The position numbers were made by a program, and so were the translations under genes. 64,000 nucleotides of DNA from Rubrobacter marinus (lineage in GTDB: Bacteria > Actinomycetota > Rubrobacteria > Rubrobacterales > Rubrobacteraceae): NCBI RefSeq assembly GCF_011492965.1, contig NZ_CP045121.1:186001-250000 (forward strand). Reading direction: 5' to 3'. Each line of letters opens with the position of its first letter. Within the stretch, counting starts at the first letter, position 1. The notes beneath the pieces were generated by a model. It was not told where the DNA came from and made no database searches. It saw only the letters and a list, made by a program, of their open reading frames with translations. Of this stretch, positions 54,111-61,903 are shown in pieces.

Positions 54111-54803
54111 TTAAGCGCCGAGCTTCTCCGCGAGGTCCAGAAAGTCTTCGGCGTTGACGTCGAAGGAGGGGTCGGGGGGTTCCGGTTCCCGGTCGGGGCC
54201 CCACTCCATCTGGCGCAGCACGTAGGCGGTGCGCAGGCCGTGGGTGCGTGCGGCGCGGAGGTCGGAGGGGTGGGCGGCGACGAGCATCACCTCTTCGGGC
54301 TCAGGCCGAGGAGGTCCGGCACCATGAGGTAGGCCTCGGGGTCGGGCTTGTAGTGGCGGACGAGCTCGGCGGAGAGGACGAGGTCCCAGGGGAGCCCCGC
54401 GTTCTTTGCCATGTCTTTGAGGAGGGCCACGTTGCCGTTCGAGAGGGTGGTGACCGTGTAGACCTTCTTGAGGCGCGTCAAGCCCTCGACGGAGTCCGGC
54501 CAGGGGCGAGGCGGTGCCACGCTCTGTTGAGGTGGTCCCTGTCCTCCTCCGTCAGGCCCTCGATGCCGAACTCCCCAGAAGCTCTTCGAGGGAGGCCCGG
54601 TGGAGCCGGTCGAGGCTCTGCCAGGGCGTCTCGCCGCGCCGGACGCGGTCCATGGAGGGGCGTACCTCCCCGCCACGCGTCGGCGAAGGCGGGCCAGTCC
54701 ACGCCGCGTAGGCCCTTCTCGCGGCCGAGGGCTTCGCCCTCGCGGATCACGGACCCCGCCAATCCACTACCGTGCCGAAGACGTCGAAGGCCAGCGCCTT
54801 CAA
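54111..54803 (-). CDS. HAD-superfamily haloacid dehalogenase type II (five frameshifts)
   Basis: A ~232-aa (S)-2-haloacid dehalogenase-like hydrolase. Start TTG 54803. Pieces in three frames reconstruct one protein: ALAFDVFGTVVDWRG (nucleophile Asp, motif I), a cap region (SLEELLGEFGIEGLTEEDRD), VTTLSNGNVALLKDMAK (motif II), RHYKPDPEAYLMVPDLLGL (motif III Lys), and after the last break EEVMLVAAHPSDLRAARTHG (motif IV, AHxxDL typical of type II). Breaks are at C/G runs 54754-57, 54668-71, 54573-76, 54503-06 and 54297-99, each cured by one base. End TAA 54111. Could release halide or act on phospho-substrates. Confidence 0.87.
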
Positions 54804-54916
54804 GGAGCCCCCGTCGCTCAACCGCTCACCCCTCCCCGTGTCCCCGCCCGTCACGAGGGCAGGATTATACCGGCGCCAGGGGCTCGCGTGGTCCGGGGCT
54901 GGTGCCGGAAGGGGTC

Positions 54917-55321
54917 CTACGGGCGGAGGGTAGCCAGGGCCGGCATCGCGCCCGCCGCGACCTTCCCCGCGTCGACCATGGTGCTGGCGAAGTCGTCGCT
55001 GCTCACGCCCAGGGGCGGCATCCCCGTGCCCTCGGCGATCCGGCGGGGGAGGGGGTCGATCACGACCCGGCTGATGTTGGCGTACGGCCCGTAGAGCAAC
55101 GAGACGAGCTCTCCGGCCGTGGTCTCGCGGACCTGCCAGTCCGGGCCCAACTCCTCGAGGCCGAGGAACAGCTCCGCCTCCTCCTCGAAACCGAAGACCA
55201 CCAGCGCCTCCCCGAGGCCGTCGGCGTCGACGGTGCATGCCTCCGCGTGACAGAAGCCTTCTCTGACCAACGTCCAGTACCTTGGACGCCTGATCTTCTC
55301 GTCCGTTACGCTCTCCGACAT
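54917..55321 (-). CDS. Hypothetical protein
   Basis: A 134-aa soluble protein from ATG 55321 (AAGGGG upstream). Mixed alpha/beta content: DEKIRRPRYWTLVREGFCHAEA, VVFGFEEEAELFLGLEELG, WQVRETTAGELVSLLYGPYAN, and ISRVVIDPLPRRIAEGTGMPP. No recognised family. It lies 113 bases upstream of the HAD gene on the same strand and might share its transcript. Intact frame. Confidence 0.75.
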   Translation of the reverse strand: MSESVTDEKIRRPRYWTLVREGFCHAEACTVDADGLGEALVVFGFEEEAELFLGLEELGPDWQVRETTAGELVSLLYGPYANISRVVIDPLPRRIAEGTGMPPLGVSSDDFASTMVDAGKVAAGAMPALATLRP

Positions 55322-55624
55322 CTCTCTGCCCCTTTCCGGAGCGCGGACCCCATGCCCGCGTCCACGACCCTTTGGCACCCACCTCGCCGGTCGTCTCCGT
55401 AGACGGCATCTTAACGCCCGGAGACCACCGTCGAAAGCCGGCGCGGACGCTGCCCCGCGAGAATGGGCCGAAAGGTGTAGGGCGCGCGACGATGCCGCGA
55501 GGTTCTCAAGGTGTAGTGTTGCAGGCGCGTTTAAAGCCGTACAACAAGTGGTGATTCGGGTAGACCGATAGGTGTCGCGGGCCCATAATCCCCTGGGTTG
55601 GCAGCTTCCGGGAGAGGAGGACCT
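55322..55624. other. 303-base spacer, promoter region of LLM oxidoreductase
   Basis: No gene supported. It contains a -10-like CATAAT (55584-55589) upstream of the LLM gene and GGAGGA just before its TTG. No matching -35 is obvious. Confidence 0.4.
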
Positions 55625-56398
55625 TTGTCCGTTAGGGTAGGCGCGCAGATTCAGCCGCAGCACACGGAGTACGGCCCGATGCGAGACACGTGGCTCAGGG
55701 TCGAGGAGATGGGGGCGGACACGCTCTTCACCTGGGACCACTTCTATCCGCTCTATGGGGAGCCCGAGGGCAAGCATTTCGAGTGTTGGACCATGCTTGC
55801 GTCGATGGCCGAGGCCACCGAGCGGGTGGAGTTCGGGGCGCTGGTGACTTGCAACTCCTACCGGAACCCCAACCTCCTCGCGGACATGGCGAGGACGGTG
55901 GACCACATCTCGGGCGGGAGGCTCATCCTCGGGATGGGGAGCGGCTGGTTCCAGAAGGACTACGACGAGTACGGCTACGAGTTCGGGACGGCGCCGGGAC
56001 GCCTCAAGGAGCTCGACCGTTCGATGCCGGTGATAGAGGAGCGCATGAAGCGCCTCAACCCGCCCCCGACGCGCGACATCCCCGTGCTGATCGGCGGCGG
56101 GGGCGAGAAGGTGACCCTGCGGATCGTCGCCGAGCACGCCCACATCTGGAACGGCTTCGGCGACCCCGAGGCGGCCGGCCGCAAGAGCCGCATCCTCGAC
56201 GACTGGTGCGACAAGGTCGGGCGCGACAGGGCCGAGATCGAGCGCTCCGTGCTGATACAGCCGGACAAGATCAAGCACGCGGACGAGTACGTGGAGAACG
56301 GCATCACCCACCTGATCTACGGCGTCGGCGGCCCCGACTACGACCTCTCCCCGCTGCAGGAGCTTATAGCCTGGCGAGACTCCCGGAACGGGGGCTAG
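55625..56398 (+). CDS. LLM-class (F420-dependent type) oxidoreductase
   Basis: A 257-aa luciferase-like monooxygenase-family TIM-barrel protein of the actinobacterial F420 subgroup. Motifs: [62 protein letters not shown] and [18 protein letters not shown], plus [28 protein letters not shown] 55625 was chosen because GAGGAGGA precedes it; TTG 55598 is an upstream alternative. It is a single gene; the 4-base overlap at the 3' end with pssA is tail to tail. Substrate unknown; the cofactor F420 (or FMN) is inferred from the family. Confidence 0.93.
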   Translation: MSVRVGAQIQPQHTEYGPMRDTWLRVEEMGADTLFTWDHFYPLYGEPEGKHFECWTMLASMAEATERVEFGALVTCNSYRNPNLLADMARTVDHISGGRLILGMGSGWFQKDYDEYGYEFGTAPGRLKELDRSMPVIEERMKRLNPPPTRDIPVLIGGGGEKVTLRIVAEHAHIWNGFGDPEAAGRKSRILDDWCDKVGRDRAEIERSVLIQPDKIKHADEYVENGITHLIYGVGGPDYDLSPLQELIAWRDSRNGG

Positions 56399-56979
56399 CG
56401 GGACCCACCCGCGTCCCGAAGCGGCTCTTTCGCCTTCGGGACGCGGTCTCTGCCCACGGCTCTTCTGAAAGCCTTGAGCGCCGCGAGGGAGGGGAACGGG
56501 ACCCTGCTGACCATCAGGGCCCCGAGGGCGAGCGAGGCCGCCAGCGCCAGGACCGGCGGGGGCCCGGCGGCGGCGAGCAGGGCGAGGGCGAGCCCGGCGG
56601 GCGGGATGGGGAGGCCGAGGTAGCAGTCCTCCCTCTTGACGAGCGGGAACCTGGCCAGCCGGGCCGCTCCGCAGGCCAGAAAGCCCGCCGAGACCGCGAG
56701 GCCGACGTAGGGCATGCCCTCCTGCAGCGTGCTCAGGTACAGGGCGAGGGCGGGGGCGGCGCCGAAGGAGACCACGTCCGCCAGCGAGTCGAGGTTGGCG
56801 CCGAACTCCCCCTCGACCGAGCAGAAGCGGGCGAGCGCGCCGTCCGCGAGGTCCAGGCCGGCCGCGAGCGCGACGAGGACGGCGGCCTCCACGAAGAGCC
56901 CCCCTGTGGCTAGCGAGAGCGCGACGAAGCCGGCCGTCAGGTTGCCGAGCGTCAGGATCGAAGGCAGGAGGTTGCTCAA
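56395..56979 (-). CDS. pssA: CDP-diacylglycerol-serine O-phosphatidyltransferase
   Basis: A 194-aa CDP-alcohol phosphatidyltransferase making phosphatidylserine. The diagnostic motif (DG-x2-AR-x8-G-x3-D-x3-D) is present: [18 protein letters not shown], then [17 protein letters not shown]. Six membrane helices start with [18 protein letters not shown]. The TTG start (56979) overlaps the psd stop (TTGA), so it is translationally coupled to psd and acts just before it in phosphatidylethanolamine synthesis. Intact frame. Confidence 0.95.
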   Translation of the reverse strand: MSNLLPSILTLGNLTAGFVALSLATGGLFVEAAVLVALAAGLDLADGALARFCSVEGEFGANLDSLADVVSFGAAPALALYLSTLQEGMPYVGLAVSAGFLACGAARLARFPLVKREDCYLGLPIPPAGLALALLAAAGPPPVLALAASLALGALMVSRVPFPSLAALKAFRRAVGRDRVPKAKEPLRDAGGSR

Positions 56980-57634
56980 CGCCCGGTCCCCCCGGCGGGC
57001 GGGGTCGCGCGGCGCGCGATCGGGGTGAGCCCGGCCAGGACCCTCTCCCCCGGGGAGACCAGAGGCTCCCAGCCCTCGGGCAGGATCACGTCCGTGCGGG
57101 AGCCGAAGTGGATCAATCCTATCCTCCCGCCCGCCTCGACCTCGTCCCCGACCCCGACCCAGGAGGAGATCCTGCGGGCTATCGAACCGGCTTTGGGGAT
57201 CACGACCGCCGACGTCCCGTCCCCGCCCTCGACGACGAGCCGGTTGCGCCGGTTGCCCTCCGAGCTCTCGAAGAGCGCCGGGGCGTACCCGCCCTCGATC
57301 TCCTCGAAGCGGGAGACCGTGCCCGCGATGGGGCTGCGGTTGACGTGGACGTTGTGCAGCGAGAGGAAGGTGCTTATGCTCAGGCCGCGTCCCTCGGGCA
57401 GCGCCTCCTCCTCGACGGGCTCCACGCTCTTGACGAACCCGTCCGCCGCGGCGTAGGCGACCCCGGGCTCGGGGACGAGCCTGCGCTCCGGGTCCCTGAA
57501 GAAGGCGAGGACGCCCAGGGAGGCCACGAGCCCCGCCCAGCCGAGCCTCCTGCGCCCGAGGACGAGGAGCAGGGCGCCGAGCGCGAGGGGGGGAGGAAGT
57601 AGGACCGGGCGACGGCCCAGCTTCTGCGCGTCAT
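56976..57634 (-). CDS. psd: Phosphatidylserine decarboxylase proenzyme (one frameshift)
   Basis: A ~219-aa short-type Psd that converts phosphatidylserine to phosphatidylethanolamine. From ATG 57634: TRRSWAVARSYFLPP, then the frame breaks in the seven-G run 57587-57593. One base gives LALGALLLVLGRRRLGW and the family core FFRDPERRLVPEPGVAYAAADG, LSLHNVHVNRSPIAG, and the self-cleavage site IPKAGSIARRISSW, where cleavage before Ser forms the pyruvoyl group. The ATG overlaps the stop of the methyltransferase gene (ATGA) and the stop overlaps pssA. Confidence 0.94.
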
Positions 57635-58244
57635 GCCCCTCCTCCTGAGGAGCTTTCGGTCTTCTCGCAGGCGAAGAGGAAGGCGGGGGGACGTTGAGGG
57701 GCGAGAAGCGGCGCCGGATCCCGCCGAAGAGGCGCTCCAGATCGGGCAGGATGTTCTTGGAGTACTGGAGGACGAGCATCGAGCCCCCGGGCCTCAGCGC
57801 GTCGCGGGCGGCGACGAGGATCTCCTCCTTCAAGCTCGCGGGCAGCGTCGTGAAGGGCAGGCTGCTCACCACCGCGTCGGCCTTGCGCCCGGAGAGGTAG
57901 CGCTCGACGTTCTCGGCGGAGTCGTTGATCACGGTGAGGCGAGGGTCGGGGAGGCGCGCGGCGACGGCGTGGGCCAGGCGCTCATCGACCTCGAAGGCGA
58001 GAAAGACGCCGTCCGGGCCGAGGCGCCTCAGGATCTCCTCCGTGTACACCCCGATGCCCGTGCCGAACTCGACGACGACGTCCGCCCGCGAGAGGTCCTC
58101 CATGTCCAGGAGGTCCGCGACCGCCCGCCGCCCCGTCGGCCAGACCGCGCCGACCCTTCTCGGGTGCAGGATCATGGACCCCAGAAAGAGCGCCCGGCGG
58201 TACAAGTCCTGGCCGAGGCGGGATCCCGGCTTCTTCAACACCAA
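57631..58244 (-). CDS. Phospholipid N-methyltransferase-like SAM methyltransferase (one frameshift)
   Basis: A ~204-aa class-I methyltransferase, similar to PmtA-type phosphatidylethanolamine N-methyltransferases. SAM motif I is VVVEFGTGIGVYTEEIL (residues ~50-66); acidic motif II FLAFEVDERL; then DAVVSSLPFTTLPASLKEEIL and LRPGGSMLVLQYSKN. Near the C-terminus the frame breaks in the six-G run 57685-57690; one base gives NVPPAFLFACEKTESSSGGGA, ending in TGA that overlaps the psd start. With psd and pssA it forms a compact operon, so lipid methylation to phosphatidylcholine-type lipids is a reasonable inference. Confidence 0.87.
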
Positions 58245-58429
58245 CCCCCAATCTCCCCGGTCTTCGGGGGACGCCCCTCCCGGGCAGATACGAAATCCGA
58301 CAAGCTACGTCGGGGCAGTATAGGGGAGTGTCCGGCCTTGTTTCGTGAGCCTTTCCACCACCTTGTGCGCCTCTTCGCTACGGCCGGCGGTCGTCCGGCC
58401 TACAATCTCCTGGTGCAAGAGGGCCGGAC

Positions 58430-59881
58430 ATAACGAGCGCGGACGGTCCGGGGGGACGCCACGCCGTCGTCGTGGGCGCGGGATGGGGGGGCTGCTCGCG
58501 GCCCGCGTCCTGGCCCGGCACTTCGGGCGCGTGACGGTCCTCGACCGCGACGCCCTCGCCCCTCGCGGTTCGGACGGGGCTCGCCGCAAGGGGGTGCCGC
58601 AGGGGAGGCACCTCCACAGCCTCGCCACCCGGGGCGGGGAGATCCTGGAGCGCTACTTCCCCGGCCTCGACGCCGAGCTCGCCGCGGCCGGGTGCCCGAA
58701 GCTGGATCAGGCGGCGGACGCCGTCACCGACCTGCCGGCCGGGCGCCTGCCCCGCTTCCGCTCCGGCATAACGATGCGCGCCGCGAGCCGGTACGAGCTG
58801 GAGGCGCGCGTCCGCCGCCGCGTCGAGGCCGAGCCTTCGGTCCGCTTCCTCTCGGGCCGGGAGGTCGTCGGGCTGGCGACGGGCGGCGACGGGGCCGTCA
58901 CAGGGGTGAGGACGCGGGCCCGGAACGGCTCGGTCGGCGGCGCGACGGAGGTTCTGGGGGCGGATCTCGTCCTCGACGCGAGCGGGCAGGGCTCGCGGGC
59001 GCCGCGCTGGCTGGAGGAGCTGGGGTACGGGGCGCCCGAGGAGGAGGTCGTCGACGCCAGGCTCGGCTACGCGACCCGGTGGTACAGGGTGCCGGAAGGG
59101 TTCTCGGGGGCTGGAAGGGCGCCTCGATCCTGCCCGGCTGGCCCCACAGCCCGAGGGCGGCACGATGCGCCGGGTGGAGGGCGGCTTGTGGACGGTCGTG
59201 CTCGTCGGGATCGGCGGCGACTACCCCCCGACGGACGAGGACGAGTTCGTCGAGTTCGCGCGCTCCCTGCACAGCCCCGCCATCTACGAGGCCATAAAGG
59301 ACGCCGAGCCCGTCTCGCCCGTCTACGGCTACCGCCGCACCGCCAACCGCCGCCGCCGCTACGACCGCGCGCGTCTCCCCGAGAACTTCCTCGTGCTCGG
59401 CGACGCCGCCTGTGTCTTGAACCCCTCCTACGGGAGCGGGATGACCGCCGCCGCCCTCTCCGCCGAAGCCCTCGACGCGTGCCTGCGGGAGTCGCGGCGT
59501 CGCGGCCCCGTCTCGCACGGCTTCGGGCGTCGCTTCCACAAGCGCCAGCTACGGGCCGTCGCGCCGTGCTGGACCCTCACCGCGAACAGCGACAGGCAGT
59601 GGGCCTCGGCGACCCCGGAGGAACTCGGCCCCGCCCGCAGGGTCCTCCACCGCGTCTCGGAGGAGGTCATGGGCCTCGCGGTCGAGAGGGAGGACGTCGC
59701 CAGGGCGCTGCTGGAGACGAAGAACCTCCTCGCGCCGCCCTCCGCCCTCCTGAGGCCGGGGATACTCCTCCCGGCGCTGTGGCGGGCGGCGTTCGCGCCG
59801 CGCACGAAGCCCCGCGACCCGCGAGAGGAGGAGAGCGCGTGGACCTCGACGCCCACAGGGGCGAGCACCGGCTCTTCCTGA
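58430..59881 (+). CDS. FAD-dependent oxidoreductase (halogenase/hydroxylase-like), three frameshifts
   Basis: A ~484-aa flavoprotein of the geranylgeranyl-reductase/aromatic-hydroxylase superfamily. The repaired N-terminus is HAVVVGAGMGGLLAARVLA (FAD GxGxxG); the DG motif is VLDASGQGSRAPRWL; the second FAD motif is LVLGDAACVLNPSYGSGMT. Breaks at 58480-82, 59106-10 and 59151-53 are each cured by one G/C. No ATG/GTG/TTG opens the N-terminal frame; an ATA at 58430, six bases after GAGGG, is the only plausible start, so this end is tentative. It overlaps the DUF4174 gene by 43 bases. Substrate unknown. Confidence 0.8.
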
Positions 59882-60216
59882 CCTTCGCCGCCTCACGCCG
59901 GGACGGGGACCTTGCTCGCCAGGATCTCCTGCTGGAGGGGAGCGGCGACGGCTTCGCGGAGCGCGACCTCCGGCGCGGCGACCTCTTCGGGGACGGGACG
60001 GGGAACTTCGACGGGGCACCGGTCCCGCCCGCAGAGGTGGCGGCGGTGCGCGAGCGGTTCGGGGTCGAGCCCGGCGCCTTCACCGCCCTGCTCGTCGGCA
60101 AGGATGGTACGGTAAAGCACCGCTCCGACGAGCCGGTCGGTCTCGAGGAGCTTTATGCTCTGGTGGACGCCATGCCCATGCGCCGGCGGGAGATGCGCGA
60201 GAGGGGCGAGGCCTGA
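59839..60216 (+). CDS. DUF4174-domain protein
   Basis: A 125-aa thioredoxin-like-fold protein of the DUF4174 group: HRLFLTFAASRRDGDLARQ, VRERFGVEPGAFTALLVGKDG, and the conserved tail LEELYALVDAMPMRRREMRER. GTG 59839 follows GGAGGAGAG and overlaps the end of the FAD oxidoreductase by 43 bases, in another frame, so they are co-expressed. No Cys redox pair is visible. Function unknown. Without frame repair this domain looks fused to the oxidoreductase, which is an artefact. Confidence 0.82.
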   Translation: MDLDAHRGEHRLFLTFAASRRDGDLARQDLLLEGSGDGFAERDLRRGDLFGDGTGNFDGAPVPPAEVAAVRERFGVEPGAFTALLVGKDGTVKHRSDEPVGLEELYALVDAMPMRRREMRERGEA

Positions 60217-60325
60217 CGCCGTCCGGAGCGGGGCACGAAACTTTCGGCCGCTTCCTGGGTATACGAGAGAGTCGGAGAGCAAGCTTCGGGCTCCCCCGTG
60301 CGGGGACCCGACACGGGAGAAGATC

Positions 60326-60934
60326 TTGCTAGAAAACATGGCCCAGTGGGTTCTGGACGTCGTCTCTGCGCTGGGGTACCTGGGGCTCGCGCTGCTGCTC
60401 ATCGCCGAGAACCTGTTCCCGCCCATACCGTCCGAGGTCGTCCTGCCGCTCGCGGGGTTCCTCGTCGGGCGGGGGGACCTGAACCTCTGGGGGGCGCTCG
60501 TCGCGGCCACGGCGGGGAGCGTGCTCGGGGCCGTCGCCCTGTACTCCCTGGGAAGGTGGGGGGGACGCCGGCTCGTCCTGCGCTACGGCTCGTGGCTGCG
60601 GGTCGACGAGGAGAGCCTCGACCGGGCCGAGGGCTGGTTCCGGCGCTACGGCGACGCCCTCGTGCTCTTCGCCCGCGTCGTCCCGATCGCCCGGAGCATC
60701 GTCTCGATCCCCGCCGGAACGGCGAAGATGCCCCTCGTCCGGTTCGTCGTCCTCACCGGCGTGGGCTCCGCGGTCTGGAACGCCTTGCTCATCGGGGCCG
60801 GCGTGATGCTCGGCGCCAACTGGTCGGTAGTTCAGAACTGGATCGGCTCCTACTCGAACGCGGTCCTCATACTGGCGGCCGTCGGGCTCGCCGCCTACCT
60901 GCTCTTGCGCCACTTCCGCCGCTCCGAGGGCTGA
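60326..60934 (+). CDS. DedA-family membrane protein
   Basis: A 202-aa DedA/SNARE-associated (VTT domain) protein. Family landmarks: YLGLALLLIAENLFPPIPSEVVLPLAGFLVG, GRWGGRRLVLRYGSWL, and the conserved segment ALVLFARVVPIARSIVSIPAGTAKMPL with the essential Arg and Pro residues. About five membrane segments. TTG 60326 follows GGGAGA; ATG 60338 is an alternative. DedA proteins act in lipid-carrier recycling (undecaprenyl phosphate or phospholipid flipping) and proton homeostasis. Confidence 0.94.
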   Translation: MLENMAQWVLDVVSALGYLGLALLLIAENLFPPIPSEVVLPLAGFLVGRGDLNLWGALVAATAGSVLGAVALYSLGRWGGRRLVLRYGSWLRVDEESLDRAEGWFRRYGDALVLFARVVPIARSIVSIPAGTAKMPLVRFVVLTGVGSAVWNALLIGAGVMLGANWSVVQNWIGSYSNAVLILAAVGLAAYLLLRHFRRSEG

Positions 60935-60978
60935 GCCCGGCAGCAGCGGCGCTCCGAACTCCGGAGGGTACGCGGGGA

Positions 60979-61049
60979 AAGAAGTCACAAAGCGTTGCAT
61001 GCGTGTCCCAAGCCTCGGGTAAAATACCCCTAAGAAGTCACGAATCGTT
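60979..61049. repeat. Direct repeats AAGAAGTCACRAAKCGTT upstream of small membrane protein
   Basis: AAGAAGTCACAAAGCGTT (60979-60996) and AAGAAGTCACGAATCGTT (61032-61049) match at 16 of 18 positions, 53 bases apart, around a -10-like TAAAAT (61020-61025) of the gene at 61070. GTCAC-type boxes resemble sites of the actinobacterial response regulator MtrA; that link is inference. One copy lies upstream and one downstream of the -10. Confidence 0.5.
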
Positions 61050-61069
61050 TCCAGTCGGAAGGGGCAGGT

Positions 61070-61237
61070 TTGTACTCGGAGCTGTGGCAGTTTGCGTCCT
61101 TACTAGGTTTCTTCGCTGTCGCATTCGTGCTTTGGATGTGGATCGTCTACCTCCCCGGCCGGACGCTCGAGCGCTGGGAGGACCGGCGCGTCGAGGCGCG
61201 CAAGGAGCCTCCGGTTCCAGGGAAGGGCGGCGTCTAA
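61070..61237 (+). CDS. Small single-pass membrane protein (55 aa)
   Basis: A 55-residue protein with a single membrane helix (residues ~6-27, QFASLLGFFAVAFVLWMW) and a basic cytoplasmic tail, LPGRTLERWEDRRVEARKEP. TTG 61070 follows GGAAGGGG; a -10-like box and direct repeats precede it and a terminator follows 10 bases after the stop, so it is a clean single-gene unit. It resembles small FixQ/CcoQ-like oxidase-associated peptides in layout only. Too short for many gene finders. Confidence 0.72.
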   Translation: MYSELWQFASLLGFFAVAFVLWMWIVYLPGRTLERWEDRRVEARKEPPVPGKGGV

Positions 61238-61247
61238 GAGCCTCACG

Positions 61248-61276
61248 GGCCGTCCCGATGCGGGGCGGCCTTTCTT
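61248..61276 (+). terminator. Terminator after small membrane protein gene
   Basis: GGCCGTCCC (61248-61256) pairs with GGGGCGGCC (61262-61270; one G-U pair) around a 5-base loop, followed by TTTCTT. It lies between convergent genes and may act in both directions. Confidence 0.82.
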
Positions 61277-61282
61277 CTACCC

Positions 61283-61825
61283 TCAGCCGCTGCGGAAGTG
61301 GCGGGACCAGATCGCCTTGTCCTGGCGGCCCTCGACGGCGGCTCTGAGATGATCGTTCAGGGGGGTATCCGGGTCCTGGGCGAAGGCCTCCAGGACCTCG
61401 TTGAACTCCAGGACGTGATCCCGGTTGCGTATCTCGCCGAGAAACGCGCCGGAGTCGGCCTCGCTCATGCCCTCCCGCTGCGCGAACTCCGCGATGACGG
61501 CGTTCATCAGGGCCATGAGGAAACGCTGGAAGTCCTTCTCTTCGAGGCTCGCCGGCGGCGCTTCGAGCATCCGCTCGTCGAACATGCGGCCGAAGACCAA
61601 CGCCGCGTCGACTATGCGTCTGCGGTCTTCGGGGCTCCTGTCGGGCCCCCAGGCGAGGTCCATCGTCTCCTCGTCGAGCATCCCCAGGTAATCGGCGCAC
61701 TCGCGCCTCCCGCCGGCGTATTCCGCGTCCATGAGCGGATGGTACCACCCGCGCTCGGGCCGACGGTTGGGGACGCGCAGCGGCGAGGGGATCGTGTGCA
61801 GCGTTCCATAAACCCTGAAGGCCAT
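61283..61825 (-). CDS. Hypothetical protein
   Basis: A 180-aa soluble, mostly helical protein (ECADYLGMLDEETMDLAWGP; LEEKDFQRFLMALMNAVIAEF; AFLGEIRNRDHVLEFNEVLEAFAQ). No known family recognised. From ATG 61825; the five G directly before it could serve as ribosome site but lie inside the stem of the hairpin at 61826-61864, so translation may be hindered or may begin further in (for example at Met 32). Same strand as, and 78 bases downstream of, the baeRF gene. Confidence 0.68.
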   Translation of the reverse strand: MAFRVYGTLHTIPSPLRVPNRRPERGWYHPLMDAEYAGGRRECADYLGMLDEETMDLAWGPDRSPEDRRRIVDAALVFGRMFDERMLEAPPASLEEKDFQRFLMALMNAVIAEFAQREGMSEADSGAFLGEIRNRDHVLEFNEVLEAFAQDPDTPLNDHLRAAVEGRQDKAIWSRHFRSG

Positions 61826-61864
61826 CCCCCGTCGGGGATCGGCGTCTACGTTCTCCGACGGGGG
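61826..61864 (-). promoter_or_regulatory. Hairpin abutting start codon of 61283-61825
   Basis: CCCCCGTCGG (61826-61835) pairs perfectly with CCGACGGGGG (61855-61864), 10 bp with a 19-base loop. It ends at the base next to the ATG (61825) of the minus-strand gene and lies 40 bases after the upstream baeRF stop. It could attenuate translation or act as a terminator. Confidence 0.5.
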
Positions 61865-61903
61865 GGCAGGGGGGTGCGGTTCCGGGAGCCTTCGGGTGCC
61901 TGT

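Noticed and set aside
54111..54803. HAD dehalogenase as a decayed pseudogene
   Set aside because: All four HAD motifs and a proper end are recovered by five single G/C additions, the same error seen in healthy core genes such as psd.
55372..55554. 60-codon open frame between hypothetical and LLM genes
   Set aside because: No ribosome site, unusual composition, and it covers the LLM promoter region.
56976..58244. Single 422-codon open frame that looks like a methyltransferase-Psd fusion
   Set aside because: The two genes have their own stop/start overlap (ATGA at 57631-57634). The fusion appears only because one base is missing in each of two neighbouring G runs, so the open frame skips both true ends.
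58345..60216. 623-codon open frame joining an FAD oxidoreductase to DUF4174
   Set aside because: After 59105 this frame no longer encodes the flavoprotein, which continues in other frames to 59881. DUF4174 has its own GTG and ribosome site at 59839.
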